Positions 1 through 5,546 of a stretch of DNA of 6,257 nt are shown piece by piece. The position numbers and the translations under genes are program-made. The notes beneath the pieces were generated by a model that did not search any database, was not told where the DNA came from, and saw nothing but the letters and a program-made list of their open reading frames with translations. The DNA is from Leclercia adecarboxylata (GTDB taxonomy: Bacteria; Pseudomonadota; Gammaproteobacteria; Enterobacterales; Enterobacteriaceae), in assembly GCA_002360945.1 (NCBI GenBank), contig DERO01000041.1, forward strand, positions 1 to 6,257, written 5' to 3'. Position 1 is the stretch's first letter. The number at the start of each line of letters is the position of its first letter.

Positions 1-678
1 CGGTTCGGCACTGGTATGAACAGCATTCAGACGGACCGCGTCTGGCGAGGCCGCGTCAGACACAGATTCGTAAACGCGTGTACCGGGCGGCAGATAAAAA
101 TGGATATCGCCGTAAAGCGTATCGGTTCTGCCGTCACGGGTGATATCGAGTTCGGGCGTGGTGCGTCCGGTCAGTTTCAGCATGTTTTCGTTGTCACAGA
201 ACACCTGAAAATGAAAGGCATTGGTTTCGCTAACCATACCACCCTGCCCGATGCGGTCCTTGCGCCAGACTCTTGCTCCGACACTGATTGCCGGGTCCAG
301 TCGGTTCATGAGATGCATGTACAGGGAGTAATACACGACACTACAGTTTTCACCGATATCGGTTTCATGCTTCAGCAGCACATATCCGTCATCGGTTCTG
401 CCATCATAATTCAGCGGGAAAGTATCGCGTTTGTCTGTAGAAGACGGATTACGAAAAGAGACAACTTCCCCATCCGCAATGGCGCGGACGAACTCAATGC
501 GGTCGTAGCCTTCCTCGCCATGGCGGTCAGTGTGGAGAATATGCACGCCACCGTGCCATGACGCGCGCCGGTTGAGCGGGAAGTCTCGGTCTGTATCCAC
601 GGGCATCATTCTGCTGACCCATGACGGGTCACTTTCTCCGGCGTTCCGGGGACGGACAAATGGCGGACTGATTATCAT
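1..678 (-). CDS. M23-like metallopeptidase, putative T6SS-associated peptidoglycan hydrolase (3' end beyond window)
   Basis: An open frame of 226 codons starts at ATG 678-676 on the minus strand and is still open at base 1, so the C-terminus is missing. A good ribosome-binding site (AGGGAG, 8 nt spacing) precedes it. The protein starts MIISPPF, a beginning I recall from enterobacterial M23-type proteins encoded beside vgrG; this link is from memory. The M23 (lysostaphin/LytM) layout is visible: WHGGVH (residues 41-46), AIADGEVV (66-73), a YVLLKH strand (99-104), SLYMHL (118-123), a GQGG turn (144-147) and FHFQVF (155-160). Likely zinc or catalytic positions are H42, H46 (where the family usually has Asp), H122 and H156. 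The first His of the usual HxH motif is Ala154. No signal peptide is seen, which fits an effector exported by another route. The family is fairly sure; catalytic activity and T6SS role are inferred, since no vgrG, hcp or immunity gene lies in the window. Confidence 0.72.
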   Translation of the reverse strand, partial: MIISPPFVRPRNAGESDPSWVSRMMPVDTDRDFPLNRRASWHGGVHILHTDRHGEEGYDRIEFVRAIADGEVVSFRNPSSTDKRDTFPLNYDGRTDDGYVLLKHETDIGENCSVVYYSLYMHLMNRLDPAISVGARVWRKDRIGQGGMVSETNAFHFQVFCDNENMLKLTGRTTPELDITRDGRTDTLYGDIHFYLPPGTRVYESVSDAASPDAVRLNAVHTSAEP

Positions 679-777
679 GCTGCTAACTCCCTGTCGGCTC
701 TGAAATTTAAGAGTTCTCAGCGTAACGCACTTTTATTTATACAAACTTTGATGACAGATAGGGAAAGTGATAAATCA
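679..777. other. AT-rich gap between M23-like gene and recombinase remnant
   Basis: No gene is seen. On the minus strand a TATAAA hexamer (736-741) could be a -10 element for the M23-like gene, about 58 bp before its start, but there is no convincing -35 at the right distance. None of the three minus frames leading into the M23-like start stays open for more than about 20 codons, so no end of a vgrG-type gene is preserved directly upstream. Confidence 0.3.
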
Positions 778-1002
778 TTATGCTCCGCTCAGGCTTTTAT
801 AGACCATAGAACAGGCAATGCCGAGCTGCTGGGATATCACCATCGCACCGAGTCACTTCTGGGGAAGCGCCAGTACGTGGCTCCGGTCGATGGTGCGCCT
901 GTAGCGGATGCATTTCAGCTTCGCTTCTTCCCAGTACTCGTTGGTACGCTCCAGAATTCTTCGCTGTTCGGCCTGCGCGAAGGCTGACAGAATGGTGACC
1001 AA
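778..1002 (-). pseudogene. Serine recombinase (resolvase/invertase) C-terminal remnant
   Basis: Read from about 1002 down to the TAA at 778-780, the minus strand encodes [19 protein letters not shown] and EEAKLK. This is the end of the catalytic domain and the long E helix of Tn3-type resolvases and Hin/Pin-type invertases. It continues into [15 protein letters not shown], the linker to the DNA-binding domain, then reaches an in-frame TGA (853-855). The same frame goes on with LGAMVISQQLGIACSMVYKSL, clearly a decayed resolvase helix-turn-helix (normally GAT.IA..L.I.R.TVYK.L). The expected glycine-rich, basic GRxxAKxxGxxFGR segment is also eroded ([16 protein letters not shown]). The N-terminal domain with the nucleophilic serine is absent. 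The gene is dead: no start, no catalytic serine, and a stop before the HTH. Assignment to the serine recombinase superfamily is firm; the exact subgroup is not. Confidence 0.8.
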
Positions 1003-1049
1003 AGGACATCTGAGACAATTAAAAGAGGCGTCAGAGGAAGAAAACGCTG

Positions 1050-1087
1050 TTTAACATGAGCTTTCGTCCCACTGAGCGTCAGACCCT
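1050..1087 (-). mobile_element. Tn3-family terminal inverted repeat (solo, degenerate)
   Basis: Read on the minus strand from 1087 to 1050, this matches the 38-bp Tn3 terminal inverted repeat, as I remember it, at 33 positions. The match includes an uninterrupted core GGTCTGACGCTCAGTGG (1085-1069). Mismatches fall at 1087, 1068, 1061, 1056 and 1050; four of the five are transitions seen as A/G or C/T swaps within the repeat. The outer (GGGG) end faces sodA and the inner (TTAAG) end faces the recombinase remnant, so the element body lay to the left. No partner repeat is visible in the window, and no transposase is present. The 5 bp immediately outside (1088-1092, TAATT) would be the target-duplication copy if the element ever transposed here. 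Confidence 0.82.
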
Positions 1088-1088
1088 T

Positions 1089-1139
1089 AATTGAACAGAG
1101 CTTCACACCACGCCCCGCCAGATCAGTCACATAACGAAA
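1089..1139 (-). pseudogene. Possible second recombinase fragment outside the repeat
   Basis: The minus strand reads FRYVTDLAGRGVKLCSI (1139 to 1089). This resembles the resolvase helix and strand that precede the catalytic-domain E helix (pattern V..L..RGV.L.SL). It lies on the outer side of the Tn3-like repeat. If the 38-bp repeat is subtracted, about 51 nt separate this piece from [11 protein letters not shown], close to the 15-17 codons expected in an intact resolvase. The match is short and could be chance. Confidence 0.3.
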
Positions 1140-1160
1140 AGTTATAACCTTATTAAAACT

Positions 1161-1178
1161 ACGGCATTGATAAACATT
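1161..1178 (+). promoter_or_regulatory. SoxS/MarA/Rob-type box upstream of sodA
   Basis: The sequence ACGGCAT, seven bases, then CATT fits the AnnGCAY-N7-CAAA pattern bound by SoxS, with two mismatches at the end. It sits just upstream of and overlaps the Fur-like box, about 20 to 40 bp before the -10 hexamer, as in E. coli sodA, where SoxS activates under superoxide stress. Confidence 0.55.
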
Positions 1179-1187
1179 TTCAATATC
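1169..1187 (+). promoter_or_regulatory. Fur-like box in the sodA promoter
   Basis: This 19-bp AT-rich sequence (GATAAACATTTTCAATATC) matches the classical Fur consensus at 14 of 19 positions. It overlaps the expected -35 region, consistent with known Fur repression of sodA by iron in E. coli. ArcA and Fnr are also known to act here, but I do not separately resolve their sites. Confidence 0.65.
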
Positions 1188-1198
1188 ATTTAATTAAC

Positions 1199-1204
1199 TA
1201 TAAT
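1199..1204 (+). promoter_or_regulatory. sodA promoter -10 hexamer
   Basis: A perfect TATAAT lies here. Transcription would begin near 1211-1212, giving a leader of about 51 nt before the sodA start, which agrees with the E. coli leader length. The -35 is poor (candidates around 1176-1183), as expected for an activator-dependent promoter. Confidence 0.7.
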
Positions 1205-1262
1205 GAACCAACTGCTTACGCGGCATTAACACGTTTGCCGCCCGACAATAATGGAGATGATT

Positions 1263-1883
1263 ATGAGCTATACCCTGCCATCCCTGCCGTACGCTTACGA
1301 CGCCCTTGAGCCGCATTTCGACAAGCAGACGATGGAAATCCATCACACTAAACACCACCAGACTTACGTTAACAACGCCAACGCGGCGCTGGAAAGCCTG
1401 CCAGAGTTCGCTAACCTGCCTGCTGAAGAGCTGATCACCAAACTGGATCAACTGCCAGCTGACAAGAAAACCGTTCTGCGTAACAACGCGGGCGGCCACG
1501 CTAACCACAGCTTCTTCTGGAAAGGCCTGAAAACTGGCACCACCCTGCAGGGCGACCTGAAATCCGCTATCGAGCGCGACTTCGGCTCCGTTGATAACTT
1601 CAAAGCTGAGTTTGAAAAAGCCGCTGCTACCCGTTTCGGCTCTGGCTGGGCGTGGCTGGTACTGAAAGGCGACAAACTGGCTGTGGTTTCTACCGCGAAC
1701 CAGGACTCCCCGCTGATGGGTGAAGCTATCTCTGGCGCATCCGGTTTCCCAATCGTGGGCCTGGACGTGTGGGAACACGCTTACTACCTGAAATTCCAGA
1801 ACCGTCGCCCGGACTACATCAAAGCCTTCTGGGACGTGGTGAACTGGGACGAAGCAGCAGCACGTTTCGCCGCTAAAAAATAA
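1263..1883 (+). CDS. sodA: Manganese superoxide dismutase
   Basis: The 206-residue protein (the E. coli SodA length) converts superoxide to hydrogen peroxide and oxygen in the cytoplasm. The four metal ligands are present: H27, H82 (in GGHANH, 78-82), D168 and H172 (DVWEHAYY). Also present are the active-site gateway residue Y35 and Q147, together with G77 and G78; these favour Mn over Fe specificity. The N-terminal helical hairpin and the C-terminal alpha/beta domain are both complete. The start is ATG 1263 ([12 protein letters not shown]), preceded by GGAG at 1253-1256; an in-frame ATG at 1251 overlaps that site and is unlikely. A SoxS box, a Fur box and a -10 hexamer lie upstream and a strong terminator follows, so it is monocistronic. 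In E. coli the FnrS small RNA also represses it. The gene is intact despite mobile-element debris about 75 bp upstream of its regulatory sites. Confidence 0.98.
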   Translation: MSYTLPSLPYAYDALEPHFDKQTMEIHHTKHHQTYVNNANAALESLPEFANLPAEELITKLDQLPADKKTVLRNNAGGHANHSFFWKGLKTGTTLQGDLKSAIERDFGSVDNFKAEFEKAAATRFGSGWAWLVLKGDKLAVVSTANQDSPLMGEAISGASGFPIVGLDVWEHAYYLKFQNRRPDYIKAFWDVVNWDEAAARFAAKK

Positions 1884-1904
1884 GGTTGCAAAGCCGCCTG
1901 TGAG

Positions 1905-1931
1905 AAGCGAGTCTGATGACTCGCTTTTTTT
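1905..1931 (+). terminator. Intrinsic terminator of sodA
   Basis: A 9-bp perfect stem (AAGCGAGTC pairing with GACTCGCTT) with a TGAT loop is followed directly by a T-tract to 1931. It starts 22 bp after the sodA stop and ends 28 bp before the yiiM start, so the two genes are largely uncoupled. Confidence 0.9.
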
Positions 1932-1959
1932 ATACCCACAATCTGCGTAAGGAGTCGCG

Positions 1960-2634
1960 ATGAACTATCCCGTTAACGTATTTATCGGAAAAGTAAGGGA
2001 TTACGAAGGCAGTCGCCCGAGCGCGATTGCCAAACTGCAGGTTGACGGCGAACTCTCCCTCACAGAAAAAGGGCTGGTGGGCGATGAGCAGGCGGTGAAG
2101 AAAATCCACGGCGGGCCGGACCGCGCGCTGTGCCACTATCCGCGCGAGCATTATCAGCACTGGGCGAGCGAATACCCCGCCCAGGCCGGGCTTTTTGTCG
2201 CGCCGGCGTTCGGTGAAAACCTGTCAACCGAGGGGCTGACCGAGAAGAACGTCTTTATCGGGGATATCTTTCGCTGGGGCGAGGCCCTGATTCAGGTGAC
2301 CCAACCGCGTTCGCCGTGCTTCAAACTCAACTTCCACTTCGGCATTAACGACATGGCCACGCAGATGCAGAACGCCGCAAAAACCGGCTGGCTCTATCGC
2401 GTGGTGCTGGCCGGGCAGGTTTCGGCGGATGCGCCGCTGACGCTGGTCTCCCGTCTGAGCGATGTGTCAGTGTATGACGCCTGCGCCATCGCCTGGCATA
2501 TGCCCTTTGATGATGACCAGTATCACCGGCTGCTGTCGGCGGCAGGGTTGTCCACCAGCTGGACCCGAACCATGCAGAAGCGGCGACTTAGCAACAAGAT
2601 CGAGGATAATTCGCGGAGATTATGGGGGAAGTAG
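1960..2634 (+). CDS. yiiM: MOSC-domain protein, 6-N-hydroxylaminopurine resistance
   Basis: The 224-residue protein (same length as E. coli YiiM) belongs to the MOSC superfamily, which uses the molybdenum cofactor bound through a conserved cysteine. YiiM reduces toxic N-hydroxylated base analogues such as 6-N-hydroxylaminopurine, with electrons supplied by cytoplasmic reductase partners in E. coli. Visible landmarks are the GLVGDEQ and KKIHGGPDRALCHYP segment (38-61), FGENLSTEGL (84-93), IGDIFRWGEALIQV (100-113), and PRSPCFKL, with the likely cofactor cysteine C120. The C-terminal helical extension, WHMPFDDDQYH to RRLWGK, is the YiiM-specific part. The start ATG has a strong TAAGGAG site 5 nt before it. 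It converges with cpxA. In E. coli K-12, kdgT lies between sodA and yiiM; here the two are adjacent. Confidence 0.95.
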   Translation: MNYPVNVFIGKVRDYEGSRPSAIAKLQVDGELSLTEKGLVGDEQAVKKIHGGPDRALCHYPREHYQHWASEYPAQAGLFVAPAFGENLSTEGLTEKNVFIGDIFRWGEALIQVTQPRSPCFKLNFHFGINDMATQMQNAAKTGWLYRVVLAGQVSADAPLTLVSRLSDVSVYDACAIAWHMPFDDDQYHRLLSAAGLSTSWTRTMQKRRLSNKIEDNSRRLWGK

Positions 2635-2648
2635 GGTACGTCATTTTT

Positions 2649-2669
2649 CCTCTCCCCTTTGGGGAGAGG
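2649..2669. repeat. Perfect 9-bp hairpin between convergent yiiM and cpxA
   Basis: CCTCTCCCC and GGGGAGAGG form a perfect, very GC-rich stem with a 3-nt loop. It begins 4 bp beyond the cpxA stop on the minus strand and 14 bp beyond the yiiM stop on the plus strand. Neither strand has a T-tract after the stem: the T-run (2644-2648) precedes it on the plus strand. It is therefore not a canonical intrinsic terminator, but could stabilise 3' ends or serve as a pause or trimming endpoint for either transcript. Confidence 0.75.
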
Positions 2670-2673
2670 AGTG

Positions 2674-4047
2674 TTATGAACGTTTGTACAGCGGTAGCCA
2701 CAGGGTTAACCGCAATCCCCCCAGCGGGCTGTCGTCCGCTTTCACCCAGCCGCGGTGCTGCTGAATGGCAGTTTCGACAATCGCCAGACCCAGCCCGGTG
2801 CCGCCCGATTCACGGTCACGGGCCTCGTCGGTGCGGTAGAACGGACGGAAAATCTGCTCGCGATCTTCCGGGCTCACGCCAGGACCATCGTCATCGACGT
2901 TGATGGTGATGCCGTCTTTGTCCACCGAGAACGCCACCTCGATTTTGGTATGCGAGTAGCGCAGGGCGTTACGCACGATATTCTCCAGCGCGCTTTCCAG
3001 CGTGTTGGGGTTACCGTACAGCGGCCACGGTCCCGGCGGGAAGTTGACGGTGAAGGATTTCCCCATCTGCTCCGCTTCGAAGGCCGCGTTATCCAGCACC
3101 TCATGCCACAGGTGGTTGGCTTTCACCGTTTCGCTGACCAGCGCGTTTTTCTGCTGATTGCGGGACATCACCAGCAGGTCATTGATCATGCTGTCCAGAC
3201 GGTGCGCTTCCGTTTCGATACGCTCCAGCTCTTTGCTTTCGCCACTGCGGCGGCGCAGCAGGGCGGTGCCCAGTTGCAGACGCGTCAGCGGGGTGCGCAG
3301 TTCATGGGAGATATCAGAGAGCAGACGCTGCTGGGTGGTCATCATCCGCTCCAGCGCCGTCACCATCTGGTTAAAGCTGGCACCCGCTGCCAGGAACTCC
3401 TGCGGCCCGGCTTCCAGTTCCGGATGTTGCCGCAGGTTGCCCTGCGCCACTTCATCCGCGGCGTTTTTCAACTTACGTGCCGGTTTCGCCAGGCTCCACG
3501 CCAGCCACAGCAGCAGCGGTGAACTCACCAGCATGGTGACAATCAGCAGCAGCAGCGGGCGGTCAAACAGCAGGTTGATAAAGTCAGACTGGGAGTTGCT
3601 CGCCGGACGAATCAGATAGAGCTGGTAATTATCTTCCCCGTCATTGACGGAAAAAGGCCCCACCATCTCTACCCGACCATATTTTTTCTTTTGCGGATGA
3701 TCGGCGTTATCCGCCTGGCCAATGAAGTTGCGGATGATCTGCATTTCATTGCGGTCGGCACCGATTACGCGACCTTCGCTGGTGACCAGCAGCAGGCGTT
3801 GCCCCGGTGGTGCCCATTTTTCGATAGCGCGAAACAGCCTGCGCCACCACATCAAATCATTGGGCGGATCGATGGCCAGCTCTGCTTCTACGTGCTGCTC
3901 GATCATCACACCCTGACGTTGCTCGCTATCAAGGAGCTCCGTCATCTGGCGTGAGTCGAGTTTGGGTAACATCAAAACCAGCATTAAAACCAGTGCCAGC
4001 GTCAGCCAGAAGATGGCAAAGATGCGGGCGGTTAAGCTGCCTATCAT
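2674..4047 (-). CDS. cpxA: Envelope stress sensor histidine kinase/phosphatase CpxA
   Basis: The 457-residue inner-membrane kinase (same length as E. coli CpxA) detects misfolded periplasmic and inner-membrane proteins and phosphorylates CpxR; unstressed, it dephosphorylates it. Order of parts: first membrane helix about 7-29; periplasmic sensor domain about 30-160; second helix about 163-185; HAMP linker about 186-238 (KPARKLKNAADEVAQGN); dimerisation/phosphoacceptor helix with SDISHELRTPL, phosphoacceptor H248; then the ATPase domain with N box ENIVRNALRYS (N356, N360), G1 box DDDGPG (385-390), F box IFRPFYR (399-405) and G2 box GGTGLGLAIV (415-424). All key residues are intact. Its ATG overlaps the cpxR stop by 4 bp (ATGA, 4044-4047), so the two are translationally coupled. 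A GC-rich hairpin lies immediately after its stop. Confidence 0.98.
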   Translation of the reverse strand: MIGSLTARIFAIFWLTLALVLMLVLMLPKLDSRQMTELLDSEQRQGVMIEQHVEAELAIDPPNDLMWWRRLFRAIEKWAPPGQRLLLVTSEGRVIGADRNEMQIIRNFIGQADNADHPQKKKYGRVEMVGPFSVNDGEDNYQLYLIRPASNSQSDFINLLFDRPLLLLIVTMLVSSPLLLWLAWSLAKPARKLKNAADEVAQGNLRQHPELEAGPQEFLAAGASFNQMVTALERMMTTQQRLLSDISHELRTPLTRLQLGTALLRRRSGESKELERIETEAHRLDSMINDLLVMSRNQQKNALVSETVKANHLWHEVLDNAAFEAEQMGKSFTVNFPPGPWPLYGNPNTLESALENIVRNALRYSHTKIEVAFSVDKDGITINVDDDGPGVSPEDREQIFRPFYRTDEARDRESGGTGLGLAIVETAIQQHRGWVKADDSPLGGLRLTLWLPLYKRS

Positions 4048-4742
4048 GAAGCGGACACCATCAGATAGCCGCGCCCACGCAGGGTTTTAAACCACGGGTG
4101 ACCATCCTTGCGCTCCGGTAATTTGCGGCGCAGGTTGGAGATGTGCATATCAATCGCACGGTCGAACGGGGTCAGGCGTTTACCCAGCACTTCCTGGCTC
4201 AGATGTTCACGCGATACCACCTGGCCCAGATGCTGCGCCAGCAGATAAAGCAGGGTGAATTCAGTGCCGGTCAGCTCCAGGGCCTGGCCGTCAAAGCTGG
4301 CTTCCTGGCGGCCCGGATTGAGGCTCAGGGAGTCCACTTCAAGGGTTGGCGAACCGTTATCGGTATTCTGCTGCTGCTCGCTCCAGTGGGAACGGCGCAG
4401 GATCGCCCGAATACGCGCTACCAGCTCACGGTCGTTAAAAGGTTTAGGCAGATAATCATCGGCACCCAGCTCAAGGCCGAGTACGCGATCGAGTTCGCTG
4501 CCGCGCGCGGTCAGCATAATTACTGGGGTCTGGTGTGTCTGGCGCAGCTCTTTAAGGGTGTCGATACCGTTCTTCTTCGGCATCATGACGTCGAGCAAAA
4601 GCAAGTCAATACTATCGTCGAGTTGACTCAGCGCCTGCTCCCCGTCATGGGCCACCGACACGTCAAAGCCTTCCATGTCGAGCAACTCCTTTAAAAGGGA
4701 TGTCAGCTCTCGGTCATCATCAACTAACAGGATTTTATTCAT
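4044..4742 (-). CDS. cpxR: Envelope stress response regulator CpxR
   Basis: The 232-residue OmpR/PhoB-type regulator acts in the cytoplasm. The receiver domain (about 1-115) has the acidic pocket D8-D10, phosphoacceptor D51 in LLLLDVMMPKKNG, T78 in MLTARG, and K100 in LPKPF. The C-terminal winged-helix domain (about 135-230) includes LTGTEFTLLYLLAQHLG, the REHLSQEVLG helix, RAIDMHISNLRRKL and the TLRGRGYLM wing. Phosphorylated CpxR binds GTAAA-N5-GTAAA sites and controls protein-folding, protease and envelope genes, including cpxP and its own operon. The start ATG is preceded by CGGAGG (complement of 4753-4758) at a rather long spacing. The gene is first in the cpxRA operon and divergent from cpxP. 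Confidence 0.98.
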   Translation of the reverse strand: MNKILLVDDDRELTSLLKELLDMEGFDVSVAHDGEQALSQLDDSIDLLLLDVMMPKKNGIDTLKELRQTHQTPVIMLTARGSELDRVLGLELGADDYLPKPFNDRELVARIRAILRRSHWSEQQQNTDNGSPTLEVDSLSLNPGRQEASFDGQALELTGTEFTLLYLLAQHLGQVVSREHLSQEVLGKRLTPFDRAIDMHISNLRRKLPERKDGHPWFKTLRGRGYLMVSAS

Positions 4743-4797
4743 TGTTTAAATACCTCCGAGGCAGAAATTACGTCATCAAGGCTCTCTAATCCATGAC

Positions 4798-4812
4798 TTT
4801 ACGTTGTTTTAC
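4798..4812 (-). promoter_or_regulatory. CpxR box in the cpxR-cpxP divergent region
   Basis: On the minus strand the site reads GTAAA, five bases, GTAAA, an exact match to the CpxR consensus. It lies 56 bp before the cpxR start and 81 bp before the cpxP start. In E. coli this site activates cpxP strongly and feeds back on cpxRA. A weak -10 candidate for cpxP is TAGACT (4844-4849) with no good -35, as expected for a CpxR-dependent promoter whose box would be centred about 50 bp upstream of the start of transcription. Confidence 0.9.
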
Positions 4813-4892
4813 ACCCCCTGACGCATGTTTGCAGCCTGAATCGTAGACTGTCTCTCGTTGAATCGCGACACGAAAGATTTTGGGAGTAAGTG

Positions 4893-5393
4893 ATGCGCAT
4901 AGTTACCGCTGCCGTCATGGCCTCAACGCTGGCGTTTAGTGCATTTAGCCAGGCTGCTGGAGCTATCACCGGCGATAACCGCTCCCCAGTAGAGGGCATC
5001 GCGCAGCACAGCGGCCAGGGCCATATGTTCGACGGCATAAGTTTAACCGAACATCAGCGTCAACAGATGCGAGATCTGATGCAGCGGGCTCGTCATGACC
5101 AGCCCCCTGTTAATGTTAGCGAAATGGAGACAATGCACCGCCTTGTCACCGCAGAAAATTTTGACGAAAACGCTGTACGCGCTCAGGCAGACAAAATGGC
5201 GCAGGAGCAGGTTGCCCGCCAGGTCGAAATGGCCAAGGTTCGCAACCAGATGTTCCACCTGCTAACGCCTGAGCAGCAAGCGGTTTTGAACCAGAAACAC
5301 CAGCAACGTATGGATCAGTTGCGTGAGGTTGCACGGATGCAGAAGAACGCTGAATCGACGCTTTTTAGTAGCAATACCCGTAGTAACCAGTAG
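4893..5393 (+). CDS. cpxP: Periplasmic Cpx accessory protein/adaptor CpxP
   Basis: The 166-residue protein (same length as E. coli CpxP) binds the CpxA sensor domain to hold the pathway off, and delivers misfolded pilins to DegP for degradation, being degraded with them. A signal peptide is clear: [21 protein letters not shown], with cleavage likely after A21. The mature part has the two LTxxQ family motifs, LTEHQ (51-55) and LTPEQ (124-128), within long helices that form the antiparallel dimer. The start chosen is ATG 4893, with GGGAG at 4882-4886; an in-frame GTG at 4890 is possible but less likely, since the E. coli protein starts at MRIVTAAV. Residues 22-44 and the last 20 or so differ most from E. 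coli. It is divergent from cpxRA and shares a CpxR box; its 3' UTR yields the CpxQ RNA. Confidence 0.96.
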   Translation: MRIVTAAVMASTLAFSAFSQAAGAITGDNRSPVEGIAQHSGQGHMFDGISLTEHQRQQMRDLMQRARHDQPPVNVSEMETMHRLVTAENFDENAVRAQADKMAQEQVARQVEMAKVRNQMFHLLTPEQQAVLNQKHQQRMDQLREVARMQKNAESTLFSSNTRSNQ

Positions 5394-5399
5394 ACCCTG

Positions 5400-5457
5400 T
5401 TTTCCTTGCCATAGACACCATCCCTGTCTTCCCCCTCATGATGAGGGGGTTTTTTTT
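5400..5457 (+). ncRNA. cpxQ: CpxQ small RNA from the cpxP 3' UTR
   Basis: The 58 nt after the cpxP stop, beginning TTTTCCTTGCCATAGACACC, agree closely with the CpxQ RNA of Salmonella and E. coli as I remember it, and end in the shared Rho-independent terminator. CpxQ is cut from the cpxP mRNA by RNase E and binds Hfq. It uses two seed regions, one in the 5' part and one in the CACCATCCCTGTC part, to repress mRNAs for inner-membrane and envelope proteins (for example cpxP's own envelope-stress circuit and fimbrial or skp-type targets). The exact 5' end is by analogy; the strong conservation right after a divergent cpxP C-terminus supports it. Confidence 0.88.
5431..5457 (+). terminator. Rho-independent terminator of cpxP/CpxQ
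   Basis: An 8-bp perfect stem (CCCCCTCA with TGAGGGGG) and a 3-nt loop are followed by eight T residues (5450-5457). It ends both the cpxP mRNA and CpxQ; the long U-tail is the usual Hfq-binding feature. Confidence 0.95.
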
Positions 5458-5514
5458 GCCTGTCATTCAAACGTCGTAACCGTTTATTCATCTTATTGCC
5501 TCCTCTGCATCCGT

Positions 5515-5520
5515 TATACT
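5515..5520 (+). promoter_or_regulatory. Candidate -10 element for fieF
   Basis: TATACT lies 26 bp before the fieF start codon, which would give a leader of about 20 nt. A TTGCCT at 5496-5501 is only 13 bp upstream, too close for a standard -35, so the promoter call is tentative. The strong terminator upstream makes a separate promoter necessary. Confidence 0.4.
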
Positions 5521-5546
5521 AGCGGCATAGCATGACAGGAGTGTTT

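Noticed and set aside
16..561. Long plus-strand open frame of 181 codons
   Set aside because: It is antisense to the M23-like gene, has no ribosome-binding site and encodes no recognisable domain; the minus-strand frame has clear M23 motifs and a good start.
694..735. Possible partner inverted repeat on the plus strand (TCTCAGCGTAACG region)
   Set aside because: Only about 11 of 16 bases match the inner part of the Tn3 repeat and the outer GGGGTCTGACG part is missing; this is no better than noise.
748..987. Plus-strand open frame of 79 codons
   Set aside because: It is the exact complement, codon for codon, of the decayed recombinase frame and has no family resemblance of its own.
1060..1087. 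Resemblance to cloning-vector sequence near the pUC/pBR322 origin
   Set aside because: That vector segment is itself a Tn3 end. Five differences over 38 bp and a resolvase remnant next door argue for a natural transposon relic rather than vector contamination.
915..1130. Minus-strand frame of 71 codons read as one protein
   Set aside because: It crosses the Tn3-type repeat and then runs one base out of phase with the recombinase remnant, so it is a chance composite; only its first 17 or so residues may be meaningful.
2755..3522. Plus-strand open frame of 255 codons
   Set aside because: It is antisense to cpxA, whose full-length protein and motifs are unmistakable.
4143..4694. Plus-strand open frame of 183 codons
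   Set aside because: It is antisense to the intact cpxR gene and has no recognisable features.
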